Both the position numbers and the translations under genes were made by a program. This document shows positions 45,508-56,562 of a stretch of DNA of 64,000 nt, piece after piece (the stretch's first letter is position 1; each line of letters starts with the position of its first letter). The stretch covers positions 1 through 64,000 of the forward strand of contig JACEFZ010002101.1 in NCBI GenBank assembly GCA_014155875.1. Direction: 5' to 3'. Below the pieces are notes generated by a model. It was not told the origin of the DNA, ran no database searches, and saw only the letters and a program-made list of their open reading frames with translations. The DNA is from Cepaea nemoralis (Eukaryota; Mollusca; Gastropoda; Stylommatophora; Helicidae).

Positions 45508-45960
45508 GGATGTCTTCTTCTTCTTCTTCTTCTTCTTCTTCTTCTTCTTCTTCTTCTTCTTCTTCTTCTTCTTTCTTCTTCTTTCTTCATATTTCTTCTT
45601 CCTTCCTTCTTCCTTCCCGCTTCTTCCTTCTTCCTTCTTCTTCTTCTTCTTCTTCTTCTTCTTCTTCTTCTTCTTCTTCTTCTTCTTCTTCTTCTTCTTC
45701 TTCTTCTTCTCCTCTTCTTCTTCTTCTTCTTCTTCTTCTTCTTCTTCTTCTTCTTCTTCTTCTTCTTCTTCTTCTTCCTTCTTCTTCTTCATCTGCTTCT
45801 TTTTTCTTCCTTCTTCTTCTTCATCTGCTTCTTTTTTCTTCCTTCTTCTTCTTCTTCTTCTTCTTCTTCTTCTTCTTCTTCTTCTTCTTCTTCTTTTTCT
45901 TCTTCTTCTTCTTCTTCTTCTTCTTCTCCTTCTTCGTCTTCTTCTTCTTCTCTTCCACCA
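45508..45960. repeat. (CTT)n / (TTC)n tract, ~450 bp
   Basis: Nearly pure pyrimidine strand with short CTTCC interruptions. Long poly-Ser and poly-Lys frames are artefacts. Confidence 0.97.
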
Positions 45961-46411
45961 TCTTCTTCTTCGCTTTCTCCTCCTACTTCTCCTTCTCAGC
46001 GTCTATTTCCTTTTCCTTTGTCTTTACATATTATTAATTCTCTTCCTCCTGCTTACACTCCTCAACATTTTCATTCTCCTCCGCACCTTTATTATACGGC
46101 TACTTCATCTTTCTCTGCTTCTTCTTCAACCATCATATTGATTAAAATGTCTTTTTCGACGCTGGCCATACACAAGTCATCGCGTGGAGTTGAAACCTGT
46201 CGACCGTTTATCTTACCAGGTTTCTCACTTCGGCCACATTTTCAATATCTTTCTCGCCATGTAAACAGACAGGCACTCTTGCATACGTGTAAGCAGCCAG
46301 GTAGGCAGGCGGGTAGGTAGGCAGGTAAGCAGACAATCATGTATATTTAAATGAAGTGGACTTGAAGGAAAAGCCGAAAATAGAGAGTACTATTAACAGC
46401 AGCAACAGCAG
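45961..46411. other. Unrecognised stretch
   Basis: Pyrimidine-rich start, then (GGTAGGCA) short repeats near 46300. No gene seen. Confidence 0.3.
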
Positions 46412-46521
<110 letters not shown>

Positions 46522-46898
46522 ATGATGATGATGATAGTAACAGTAGCAATAATGTGGTAGATATTGCGTTCGTTATGGCTATGGCGGAAGATGGATGTGA
46601 CGGATGTAGTAGAAGCATCCGTAATGTTCCCCCTAATGGTGGATGTGGCAGATGAAGTAGAAGCGCGAAGAAAGAATCAGAAGTAATAGCAGTCGACGAT
46701 ATGGTATGAGGAACATGTGTACACGTGTCCCGCCATTAAGGCGTTAAATGTTATGGGACCTTAGAACTATGTCATATACATCGTTGGGTGAGTAAGTAAT
46801 TAAAGCACGCTGTTCACATGTCTTCAGGAATGTAGGACCCTTTTTTGATATAGATCAGTGGTCCCTTTATATGCCATTGTCCAGTCGTCCTTTTAAAA
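46522..46898. other. Unrecognised stretch
   Basis: Nothing supported. Confidence 0.3.
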
Positions 46899-46906
46899 TC
46901 AATCAA

Positions 46907-47356
46907 TCATGTGCCATGCCGGAAAGCGTGGGCGGTCATGACTCGCCATTTCACTCGATCACCAGTGTCGTGGATCAGCTCAGTGTTCCTGTCTCGTCCA
47001 TGCCATGTGGCTAAGCCATCCAGGTATTTTCCTCTCGGTCTTCTCCTTGGTCTGTTCCCTTCGATCTTGCCAGTTGTCACTAAGTTCTCCAATCCATTTC
47101 TTCTCATAACATGTCCAAAAAATTTTGACTGTCTACGTCTAATTTCTCTAATCAGTTTACGATGTTTATTTGTCTCCTGTAGTACTTGGTCATTGGTTTT
47201 TCTGTCTGTCCATGGTATTCTTTGCATTTTCCTCAGAAACCACATTTCTGCAGCCATCAGATGCTTTTCAGCTTGACTGCTCATTGTCCAAGTTTCACAT
47301 CCATACAAAAGAACAGGCTCTATGTATCCCCTCAACACTCTTTTTCTCGCTTTCAA
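46907..47356 (-). pseudogene. LINE B RT C-terminal tail
   Basis: VEPVLLYGCETWTM-like region, EKHLMAAEMWFLRKMQRIPW, FFGHVMRRNGLENLV, RPRGKYLDG and RHGT stop. Nothing after motif C is missing except a frameshift at about 47350. The enzyme's thumb and 3' end recognition lie here. Confidence 0.9.
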
Positions 47357-47624
47357 TTGACATCTTTTTATTGGTCAGAATGTTTTTCATCTTGCTAAAG
47401 GCTACTTTCGCCATGGCGATTCTTGTTCTAATCTCTTCAAGGCATCTCCCATCAGATGTTATGACTGTTCCAAGATAATTGTACCGATTCACTTGTTGAA
47501 GAATATTTCCATTTACTTGTATATTACATTGTGGCACTTCTTCCTTCCTAGTGACGACCATAACCTGAGTCTTTTTACAATTTAATTCTAACCCCAGTTG
47601 CTTCACTGTGTACAACAACCGCAT
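47295..47624 (-). pseudogene. LINE B RT thumb segment
   Basis: QLGLELNCKKTQVMVVTRKE and NYLGTVITSDGRCLEEIRTR. Frame changes at both ends. Confidence 0.9.
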
Positions 47625-47660
47625 CTACTAATTGTTGCAGGTCCTGCGCATTGTCTGCAA

Positions 47661-48231
47661 TTAATACTGTATCATCTGCATATCTAATGTATTGATGTTT
47701 CGTCCTCCAATGCTGATTCCATTTATATCCTCTACATTTCTGAAAATATTTTCACTGTATAGGGAAAAAAGATCTGGAGACATCACACATCCCTGCCTAA
47801 CACCTCTCTTAATTGGCTGATACTGTCCCACTTCATTATCAATCCTTATTGCAGCTTGTTGTTTCCAATATATGTTTTTTATAAGTCTAATGTCTTTCCC
47901 ATCAATTTGTAGATCTGCAAGCATATCCACCATGTTGACATGTCTAACTCTATCAAAAGCCTTTGTATAGTCAATAAAGCAAAGATGTACATCCTTGTTT
48001 ACTTCTATAGCACGTCCAATAACTGTTCGCAGCATATACACAGCATTTACTGTACCCTTTCCTTCTACAAACACACATTGTTCTTCCCCTATTTCAGGTT
48101 GTATCTTCTTCCTTACTCTTTGCATGATAATTCTTAGCAAAATCTTTGTGATGTGACTCATTATACTAATTGTTCTATGTTGATCACATTCCAAGGTTCC
48201 TGATTTCTTTGGGATTGCAACAAATACAGAG
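47661..48231 (-). pseudogene. LINE B RT palm (motifs A and B)
   Basis: From the insertion point: SVFVAIPKKSGTLECDQHRT, FIDYTKAFDRVRHVN (motif A, catalytic Asp), GVRQGCVMSPDLFSLY (motif B). A small deletion just before motif C shifts the frame, so YADD is read out of frame, whereas the 38711 copy keeps it. Confidence 0.9.
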
Positions 48232-48233
48232 TT
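48222..48233. other. Target duplication of the foldback, left
   Basis: AAATACAGAGTT, repeated at 48886-48897. Confidence 0.85.
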
Positions 48234-48860
48234 TGAATAACGAAGACACAAACAATAGATTGCACGATTTATTGCCTGGCATATTTCGCTGCATCTCGTC
48301 AGGTACATACTGCAGAACTCACACAACTTACGTGAAATTAACTAGATAAATCCTTCAAGTTGAAATATACACAATTTCGCACAGTAATGTCGATTGTCTA
48401 CCACGGTAATTTTAAGCTGACTAACATGTCTTTCTGTTTACACAATTCTGGCTTGCGTTGATAGATCATAATTGCTTCTGCAAATTTTAACAAGCGTCTT
48501 AATTAGCGTCTTCAATCGGCAAGCACATTGTTGCCAGTCGCCATGTTGTGTCCAGAGAGACTGCATTTCGCGTGTTGTTTAGAACACAGAATACTCGCTT
48601 GTTAAAATTTGCAGAAGCAATTATGATCTATCAACGCAAGCCAGAATTGTGTAAACAGAAAGACATGTTAGTCAGCTTAAAATTACCGTGGTAGACAATC
48701 GACATTACTGTGCGAAATTGTGTATATTTCAACTTGAAGGATTTATCTAGTTAATTTCACGTAAGTTGTGTGAGTTCTGCAGTATGTACCTGACGAGATG
48801 CAGCGAAATATGCCAGGCAATAAATCGTGCAATCTATTGTTTGTGTCTTCGTTATTCAAA
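48232..48860. mobile_element. Foldback element, perfect 265-bp inverted repeat
   Basis: Arms 48232-48496 and 48596-48860 are perfect reverse complements in my reading; the loop is 99 bp. A 12-bp target duplication and a 25-bp unmatched tail (48861-48885) border it. A single, diverged arm lies at 54365-54625. No transposase is inside. Confidence 0.9.
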
Positions 48861-48885
48861 TTCACTACGGGAAAACATTGTTTTG

Positions 48886-48897
48886 AAATACAGAGTT
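48886..48897. other. Target duplication of the foldback, right
   Basis: AAATACAGAGTT. Confidence 0.85.
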
Positions 48898-49563
48898 ACA
48901 TAATTCAGGAGGTATATCTCCAGTATCATATAATGTGTTCATCAGTCTGGTGACTTGCTCTAGTCCAAATTCTTCTAAAGCTTTAATCATTTCTGTTGTG
49001 ATGTTATCTGCACCGGGGGCATTGCCAGCTTTCATATGCTTAAGAACATTTCGAGCCTTTATCTCAAAAATTGGCGGTCCTTCATTATTAAATCTAATAT
49101 CATACTGTTCGTCTCTGTTATCATCATAAAGGTGTTTCACATAATCTGTCCATACATGTAGAATCTGGTCTTTTTCTATTATGATTTTGCCATCTTCAGT
49201 TTTTAGACACCCTGTTGATGTACTTGTTCTTTTATTAGTAAGTTCCTGAATTCTTTTGTGCACTAATTTGGTATTTTGACTGTTGTGTTGGTTTTCAATT
49301 TCTAAGCACTTTTCCTCAAGCCATGCTTCTTTTGCCTCCTTACATAATAATCTGACTTGTCTGTGAATTTCTTCATATTTGACAGAATTATTTTTGTTGA
49401 GTCTTCTTGATTCCATGAGGTGTAAAATTTCTTCAGTCATCCATTTCTTACGACCCACCTTCTTTAATTTTGGAATGGTTGTTTCTGCAGCCACATTGAT
49501 TGAATTCTTCAACGTTTCCCATTGATCATCCACATCCTGGAATAGGATCTCTAGATCAGACAA
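48898..49563 (-). pseudogene. LINE B linker and RT N-terminus
   Basis: MSDLEILFQDVDDQWETLKN, then KAGNAPGADNITTEMIKALE (the conserved G-x-A-P-G-x-D RT entry) and GDIPPELCNSVF at the insertion point. Before the insertion it was continuous with 48231. Confidence 0.9.
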
Positions 49564-49584
49564 AATTTCAAATCTGTTCTGTAC

Positions 49585-50454
49585 TTATATGTTGAATTTG
49601 TTTTGTATTTCCTTGTCATTACTCAATGTACACAAATCATATTTAGTGTTTCCTGTTATATACTTGACTTTCTTCAACTTTATCCTCAATGTTCCTGTGA
49701 GTAATCGGTGGTAACTATAACAATCAGCACTGGGAGCTGTTTTTGCTAGAGTTAATGCATTTCTAAATATTCTGCTAATCAGAATGTAGTCAATCTGGTT
49801 TCTAATCCTGCTATCAGGACTCCTCCATGTCCATAATCTTCTAGGGTGTTGCTTGAACCAGGTTTTTCCTACAATCATTTCCTGTTCTTTTGCCCACTCT
49901 ACGAGTCTGTATCCTCTTTCATTTCTCGCTCCTAAACCATTGTTTCCTACTGTGTATCTATCCCCTTGATTTCCTACTTTTGCATTGAAGTCCCCTATTA
50001 TGATGTTTATTTCTGAATTTTTACATTTCTTTAAGGCAGACTCTATGTCATTATAAAATTCTTCTACACTATCTTCACTGGATTCTCCTGTTGGGGAATA
50101 TACTTGAATAATATTTATGCTAAAAGGTCTGCCACTTAATTTAACTAGTAGAACTCTGTCCGACACGGCCCAATATCCTTGAACAGATTTAGCTGTTTTC
50201 CGGTCCAAAATAATTGCCACTCCTCTATGACGATCTTCACCTCCAGAATAAATAATCTTGAAATCTTCCTCTATCTTGATGCCTGCTCCTGTCCATCTCG
50301 TTTCGCACATACCTAAAATATTAATTTTTTCCCTTTCAATTTCTTGTTTTATGTTCTCTAATGTTCCGTCGTTGTTTAACGTCCTAACGTTCCAAGTTGC
50401 AAATTTTAACGTCTCTGTCCTTGTCTTGCGATGATCAGTCTTTAAGCGAATCAT
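49585..50454 (-). pseudogene. LINE B apurinic-like endonuclease
   Basis: A 289-residue open frame with exonuclease III-fold landmarks: FATWNVRTLN near residue 17, CETRWTG near 50, VYSPTGE near 118, IIIGDFNAKVG near 150 and NQIDYILISR near 215. It should nick target DNA to start reverse transcription. The last catalytic SDH is changed to SYH (codon TAT for Asp), so activity is probably lost. It resembles the animal 'craniofacial development protein 2-like' proteins, which are themselves RTE-type LINE products. A frame change separates it from the linker. Confidence 0.9.
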
Positions 50455-50680
50455 GATATACTAGGCACTTTTAAAGAGCTAGTTTGCCGTTGTTTTCCTC
50501 TATGGCAGTGACCTTACTTGTCGGAGACCGCAGCCATTGACTCAAGAAGAGTTCCTCTGCCTGCCGTCGTGAAGCTCGAGGCCATGACCCACAATATCTG
50601 TCGGCTGCCCTCAAAATTTCATCCACCACCTGCCTTCCGTGGCTTCTTTTGAAAACTTCCAATAAAAGGAACACAAAATA
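50455..50680 (-). other. LINE B 5' region
   Basis: Open for 67 residues on the minus strand; no domain recognised. Confidence 0.5.
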
Positions 50681-50795
50681 ACATCACATAATCCACAGGA
50701 AAACACTTTTCACAGGAAATCCATAGGAAATCACACGAAATCCAAAGGATAACAATACGTCTTTTTCAGCCAAACACTTAAATAAGCAGAAAAAA

Positions 50796-50965
50796 ATAGG
50801 AGGAGGAAGAGGGGAGGTGAAGGGATGGAAAGGGAGGGAGGAGGAGGACAAGGTGGAGGGAGATAAATAGAAGCGGAGGAGAAGGAGGAAGAGGAAGAAA
50901 TCGTGTGGCGGGGGAGGAGGAAGAAAAAGATGAAGGAAGAGGAGGAAGAAAATGAAGGAGGGGGA
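50796..50965. repeat. GGA/AAG purine-rich tract
   Basis: About 170 bp, mostly A and G on the plus strand. Confidence 0.85.
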
Positions 50966-51507
50966 CAACTTATACATTTCGGCCCAATACTCCTCTCCCT
51001 TTTTGTGTCTCTTTGTAGTTTCATTCGTGTATTGCAGCCTATATTTAGAACGAGAGACCAGTGGAACTCCGTGATTGCTAAAATAAAAGAACACAAATAA
51101 TGAACGGAAAACTATTATTCCTCGACCTCTGCCATTGGTAGTCCGGAAATTACCTCCTGGAAGCAATAAAATTGCTTTATTTTCCATAAAACGTTCTGCC
51201 CAATTTGTATCAGTCCCTTGACCCGTGACTTACTTTTCTTGACCCCTTCCGGAATGATTCATTTCCTTATTCCGGGGATGTGGTCACATAAATAGTTATA
51301 GTGGAGTCAGTATGTGGGCGACAAATGCGATTCTTCTAGACTAGTGATTCCCCAGTCTGTATCGCTTTATCTGCCGTTAATTTCTATTCTACTATTACCC
51401 TTACTCCGTACAGCCTCAGGAGAGAAGTTATATTAGGGTCCGTTGCGTGGCTCAGATTAATAATTCTGTGACCGATTCAGCCATAAATGGGTGTCTCGTT
51501 GGCAATG
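50966..51507. other. Unrecognised stretch
   Basis: No gene or repeat supported. Confidence 0.3.
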
Positions 51508-51690
51508 CGTCGAAGTACGCATTTTCCTGTAGCGAGGCACTGTCGTCATTTGGAGGTGCCAGATTCGAGTCCCGGTCGGTAACTATAGCTTTTAATGTTT
51601 ATATTGTCTAGTGCGTCCTCTAGTCTCTAATTCTTACCCCTACTTCCTGTGAGGGCAAAACAATATGTGTGTATTTATTTATGTATTGTC
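51508..51690 (+). repeat. SINE S3, copy 2
   Basis: B-box AGATTCGAGTCCC at 51562, TCATTTGGAGGTG upstream, body GTCTAGTGCGTCCTCTAGTC. Confidence 0.8.
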
Positions 51691-51984
51691 TTGATGGACC
51701 CCAATTGATATTAAAGTGAAGGTGATTGTAGTCCAAAGACGGCAAAAATGTTTCCTTGATCGAGCCGCAACTCGTGCTAGCGAAGTTGATAGCGAACAGC
51801 ACTGGTAATTTCACGAGCACTGTCAGACGCGGGTTTGACGCCTGGGTTCGTCGCTTGCCAAAGTGAGGCAAAGATTGTCCACCTATTCCGCCTTGTTCTG
51901 GGGTCTATGTGAATGGGGCTATCAGTTGCAGGAAACTGCTTCGGATAAATTGTAATTATTATCAACCCTATACTTCTTTGTACG
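51691..51984. other. Unrecognised stretch
   Basis: Contains GGGTTTGACGCCTGGGTTCG, a possible tRNA-like remnant; not supported further. Confidence 0.3.
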
Positions 51985-52215
51985 GCAGGTCTCCCTGGCC
52001 TAGTAGGTTAGCAGACTTTCTCCGTAATCCCGTATACTCTCGTGGGTAACGTGACGACGGCGAGAATCGGTAGCGGTTCTAACCGCGTCGGTAACTTAAT
52101 GTGAGCCGGTCGCTCAGAAAGCAATGGACAAACTACTGAGCGTAATCTTGCCAAGAAATCAACAATCAGCTGAAAGATGCTGATGTTGACAGCGATGTCC
52201 TGTAAGGGAAACTTC
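51985..52215 (+). repeat. SINE S2, fullest plus copy
   Basis: tRNA-like head (CTGGCCTAGTAGGTTAGCAG, then AGCGGTTCTAACC), GAGCCGGTCGCTCAGAAAG, then the conserved tail TTGCCAAGAAATCAACAATC ... ACAGCGATGTCCTGTAAGG. Confidence 0.85.
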
Positions 52216-52220
52216 TTTGT

Positions 52221-52800
52221 ACGAGTGGGCTTCAAATGAAAACCTTAATTCTTTTTCTTCTTTTGGGATGGGGGTGGGGGGGAAGGGTGAATATATTCTG
52301 AAAAAGTAAAGAACACATGTATCGTATTTCGATGTAGTCACCACTGCGTTCTAAGCAAGTCCCCAAGCATCGATAAAGTGCATGGATTCCTGTAGGAAAC
52401 AAATCTCTTGGTCACTACTCGATGTGTCTGATCAGGTCTTGAACTGTGTCTCACAGAAGTCAGCCGTTTCGAAACTTCCTACTCCACTCGTACACTGCTG
52501 GACTACACAGGAATTCCTCACCGTACTGGACCTTCATTCGCCGATAAATTCCTATAGGTTTTACCCATTCACTTATCACAAAACGGATTACAGAACGCTG
52601 CTCCTCTTTGATGCATGTCAAAAGTGCGGTGGTCATCTTTAAACTGTCCTTATGACGTCACCGTATTCGTCTGCACCGTGATGTCATGTGACTAACACTC
52701 TTGACATCCTTAACAACGATATTGACAGGTTACAAAAACAATGGCGGGGTTACTGTAATTTCTATCATACCTTTAAGCTTTTCATTTGAAGCCCCCTCGT
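52221..52800. mobile_element. Short mariner-like remnant
   Basis: Terminal inverted repeats near CGAGKGGGCTTCAAATGAAA on both ends. The minus strand gives LSMLGDLLRTQWWLHRNTIH and MTTALLT-like pieces of a mariner transposase. About 580 bp, internally deleted. Confidence 0.65.
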
Positions 52801-53339
52801 TTAAAATAAAATAGGCCACCCGCGGCCGCGTTCTGTAACATTAAAGACACCCGCGAACCCAAGATATGATAGGTAGGTAATCCACATGCGGTACAAACTG
52901 GTACATGACAATCATCTGGGAATTATCTGGGAAGAAATAACGGCGAGAAAGGGAATTGGCCACCCCACCTCATATGTCGTGGCCCAGAATATGTAGTGTT
53001 CGAACAATTCAAACTCTGATAGGTGTATCTGCTTTGGGTCTATTTTCACCTTGTATACACATAGTTGCAGTTGGAGATCGCAATGTTGATCGCTTGTAGG
53101 TTTCTGGCGACTGTTTGTGATGAGTCCTGCATTGGGATGGAGTGAAATGAAACACTCTTGTGAGAGAAGCATAAGCAATACTAGCCTAAAAACCACCCAT
53201 GCTGTGCCAAATCATGACATGGTAACCTAATACGCTTTTCCGAAGATAGTTCAAGAATAAACAGGTATTGCTTGGCTATCATAGAAGTAGAAGAAAGAAG
53301 TAGAGACAAGAGAGCGCACTATACAACATAACAATTGAA
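52801..53339. other. Unrecognised stretch
   Basis: Nothing supported. Confidence 0.3.
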
Positions 53340-53402
53340 AGCTAAAATTACCGATCGGGATTCGAACCTATCACCTCCAAATGATGGTCTTAGGCTATCA
53401 GG
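53340..53402 (-). repeat. SINE S3 head, minus
   Basis: GGGATTCGAACCTATCACCT is the reverse complement of the S3 B-box region. Confidence 0.65.
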
Positions 53403-53404
53403 TA

Positions 53405-53530
53405 TCTCTTCGTGTGCTTCTGCCTCTTCTAATGCTGGTCTTTCCAGTCGTCACGGAGTTCTTCAATGCCGTTCTTCCTAGTATATGACCAAAGAACTTT
53501 GTCTCTTTCTAATAGTTGTGTACAATGTTC
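53405..53530 (-). pseudogene. LINE B fragment
   Basis: Minus strand GHILGRTALKNSVTTGKTSI, equal to FFGHVMRRNGLENLVTTGKI with changes. Confidence 0.6.
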
Positions 53531-53564
53531 TACTTTCATTTATTTTATTGTTAAGTTAGTTGCA

Positions 53565-53675
53565 TGTCCTTTACAAGACGTTGCAGTATACCCCAGAATG
53601 TATTGGTTGCTTATGATTTACTAGGTAACCTTAGTTCAGTAGTTTGCCATCGATTTCTAAACAGCCGACGCCCCA
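53565..53675 (-). repeat. SINE S2 tail, minus
   Basis: GTCCTTTACAAGACGTTGCAG and GTTCAGTAGTTTGCCATCG. Confidence 0.7.
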
Positions 53676-53714
53676 TATATAGAAATCAATTCCTCATATA
53701 TCCGAATTAACGCA

Positions 53715-53815
53715 AAGTGGTCTGCATCCAAATCGCCTGCGGCTGATTTCGAACCCTCGTCTCGGTATGTCGGAAATTCTGAAACTGCGCGTCTCACTAT
53801 CCCACAAGCTATAAC
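53715..53815 (-). repeat. SINE S6, copy 2
   Basis: GCATCCAAATCGCCTGCGGC and TTTCGAACCCTCG, as at 16440-16610. Confidence 0.6.
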
Positions 53816-54083
53816 ACTAGTATTACTGTCTATGTACTGATTTAACTCATTGCTGACATCATACTAGAAAGTACACATTATCAAACGTGTGGTGAGTCAC
53901 ACAATGATAACAAGAAGGAGATTGAGCCCAGGGTAGTCGAGCGTGTGCTCTAGTGCACAAGACTTCATGCTCCAGTGACTCCAGATAAGAAATAGAAATC
54001 AAGAATATACACTACACATGTGAACTGTCTGTATTCTTGTCACCCCTCGACTTCTCTAAGCACACAGTGTTACATGGTATCTT

Positions 54084-54171
54084 TTCTTCTTCTTCTTCTT
54101 CTTCTTCTTCTTCTTCTTCTTCTTCTTCTTCTTCTTCTTCTTCTTCTTCTTCTTCTTCTTCTTCTTCTTCT
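54084..54171. repeat. (TTC)n microsatellite
   Basis: About 29 units. Confidence 0.97.
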
Positions 54172-54262
54172 CGAGGATTCGAAACCGGGTATCCCGAATG
54201 GGAGCCCTGAGTTTATGTAAATAAGTTACTAAACCATAGGGGTGACGTAATGTTAGCCCCAT
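54172..54262 (-). repeat. tRNA-headed SINE remnant
   Basis: The reverse complement carries GTTTCGAATCCTCG, a B box. Confidence 0.45.
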
Positions 54263-54364
54263 GCTTAATATGACGTACTAGCCCACAAGGAATGGCATAA
54301 AAATCCCCGTAGCTGTTATTTTCCCTAAGAAACTTTACCAAGCGACATAAATACACAAAGTAGT

Positions 54365-54625
54365 CGCTTGTTAAAGTTTGCAGAAGCCATAATGATTAAT
54401 CTGCATACGCCAGTTTTGTGCAAACAGAAAGACATGATAGTCAATTTAAAATCACCATGGTAGACAATTGACAATGCTGTGCGTACATGTTTATATTTCA
54501 TCTTGAAGGATTTATCTAGTTATTTTACTTTATGTTGTGTGAATTCTGCAGAGTGCACCTGGCGAAATGCAGCGAAATATGCCAGACAATAAATCGTGCA
54601 ATCTATTGTTTGTGTCTTCGTTATT
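54365..54625 (+). repeat. Solo foldback arm
   Basis: Matches 48596-48857 in order (CGCTTGTTAAAGTTTGCAG ... CTATTGTTTGTGTCTTCGTT) with moderate divergence and no partner arm. LINE B sequence follows directly. Confidence 0.85.
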
Positions 54626-54627
54626 AC

Positions 54628-54735
54628 ATTTCAGTTTACAGTTTGCGTTTGTTTTTTGTATTACTTGACTAATTGGTTTTTCTGCCAGTCAATGATATTC
54701 TTTGCATTTCCCCTGCGATTAGATGTTTTTCGTTA
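54628..54735 (-). pseudogene. LINE B fragment
   Basis: Minus-strand counterpart of the TWTMSSQ to KTNDQVL region, decayed. Confidence 0.55.
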
Positions 54736-54799
54736 TGTTGTACATAATAAAATGTTGTTTCTGCTATATTATGTTATATATAACACAATGTCATTTCTG

Positions 54800-56150
54800 C
54801 TACGTTATTTTTATCTTATCTCATCTCATATTGTTCCTCTTGTACGTTGCGGTGTCGAGGTGAAGTATAAACAGCGGGAGAGTGCCGGTTTATGGACTTC
54901 GTATATCGTGATTCCCACGGACTATCTTTTTCCCTATGTCCTTTGTTTACATGGTCGGCCGCTTCTTCTGATTCCGTTTGGTATGTACACCATTAATTGT
55001 TGTGGTATATTGTTAATTTGTAGTCTAATTATATAGCCAAACCATTTAACTTGCTGTTTTCTGATGAAGTCTAGCGATGCTGTACCCCCACTTTAGTCCT
55101 GACTTATACATTTCTGATTTTATCTCTTCTTGATACGTTGAGTAATCATCTCAGGAAACTCATTTCCGTTGTTGTAATTTTCCTTTACTCTTTCTCTGTC
55201 ATTGACCAGGTTTGACATTGGAAGCATAGAGTTGGTAGGAAGATTGTGCTGTAAAGTGCTTTTTTAAAAGTAACTATTGATACGTATTTATTCTGTAGTT
55301 TTGGTGCCATTTGTCCAATACATTGGTTTGCCTTATTGCATCTGTTTTAGATCTTGTCTTCTGATCTGCCATTTGACGATACTGTACTTCCTAAGTACTT
55401 GAAGCTCTTTACTTGTTATTTTTTTCTTCTTTGGTTATAGTCATTACCTCTGTTTTACCGATTCTAATCTTCATGTTATGTTCCTTACACACTTCTTTTA
55501 GGCTATTTATGTGGACTTGTAATTCTACTTCTGATTTTGCTATTGTGCTTGATCGTCCGCAAATAGGAGTTCTTGAATGGTGTAGTTCGTCGTTGGAGCT
55601 TCCTCTGTGTTCTGTTCGTTATGCGGTGTTGTTACGGTCTCTGTTTGGCTGGCATCTTTACATATGCTGTCTATATAGATCATTAACAAGAGTGGGGGGG
55701 GGGGGGAGAAGGGGGGAAGACAGGACACAACCATGTCGTACTCCGGATCTTATGGTGAAGGGTGCTGAGTGTCCTCTGTTTGTTCTTACAGTGCATTCAG
55801 TGTTGCTGTATAAACTTCTACATAATTGTGTTAGATGTGCACTTACTCCATATCATTTACGGATTTCCAACACATTTTATTTACTCTACCAATGCCTTTT
55901 CTTGCTTGACAAAGGCTACGTAGAGATTTTCATTAAATTCGATTGATTTTTCTATTAGTTGTCTAAGAGCAAAGATGACATCTCTGCATCCTTTGTTTTT
56001 CCTAAATCCAAGTTGTGTTTCGTTTAGCTGGAGTTCTATTGTAGTCGTAGTCTCTAGAATTTTGCAAAATATTTTTCCAGTATGACTCAAATGGAAATGC
56101 CTCTGTAATGTTTGCAGTCTTTCTCAGTGCCTTTGTTTTTCCAAAATGTT
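54800..56150 (-). pseudogene. LINE E, longest copy
   Basis: Minus direction: LGFRKNKGCRDVIFALRQLI and a motif A-like AFVKQEKAL near 55950-56060, ELLFADDQ (motif C) near 55560, thumb, then the C-terminal tail at 54830-54960. It ends with (GAGAT)n near 54820. Many stops; the polyG at 55695 disrupts it. 5'-truncated. Confidence 0.75.
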
Positions 56151-56562
56151 ATATATATAATAACATATCATTTCTGCTTCATTACGTTGTAAACCCTCCC
56201 AGGCATTAAATTGAGACCAATGTCGGTAGGACCTGCCACCACAGCTTACAGACAATAATATCATGCTTAATTGAATTATGAAATTAGCAAATGAAACAAT
56301 AAAAGATATTATGAAAACAGTTGCAGTAATTATATATTTTAGAGCACATCAGCATTTATAGGGGGAAAACATCAAACAGAATCCCCTCCTATAGGGCAGG
56401 GTAGTCAGTTCACCTTTCTAAAGGGTTTTGATTAATAGCAATAAATGGAAAAGAGTGAACGAGAGATGGGCCCTGTAATGTCTCGTTAGGGTCTTTTCCT
56501 TGGCAAAACATTAAATCAATACGTATTAGGCGCTTTGATCGCCAGGAAATTATCATACTTCT
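56151..56562. other. Unrecognised stretch
   Basis: No supported feature. Confidence 0.3.

Larger units (their letters stand above)
46899..50680 (-). mobile_element. LINE B, longest copy (RTE-like, CFDP2-type)
   Basis: Minus-strand endonuclease, linker, RT and C-terminal tail in order, with (TGAT)n 3' tail at 46899-46911. Interrupted by the foldback insertion and by frameshifts, so defective. The sequence beyond the endonuclease start (50455-50680) is probably the 5' region. Confidence 0.9.

Noticed and set aside
45496..46037. Long poly-Ser, poly-Phe and poly-Lys open frames
   Set aside because: Produced by CTT/TTC repeats; no independent support.
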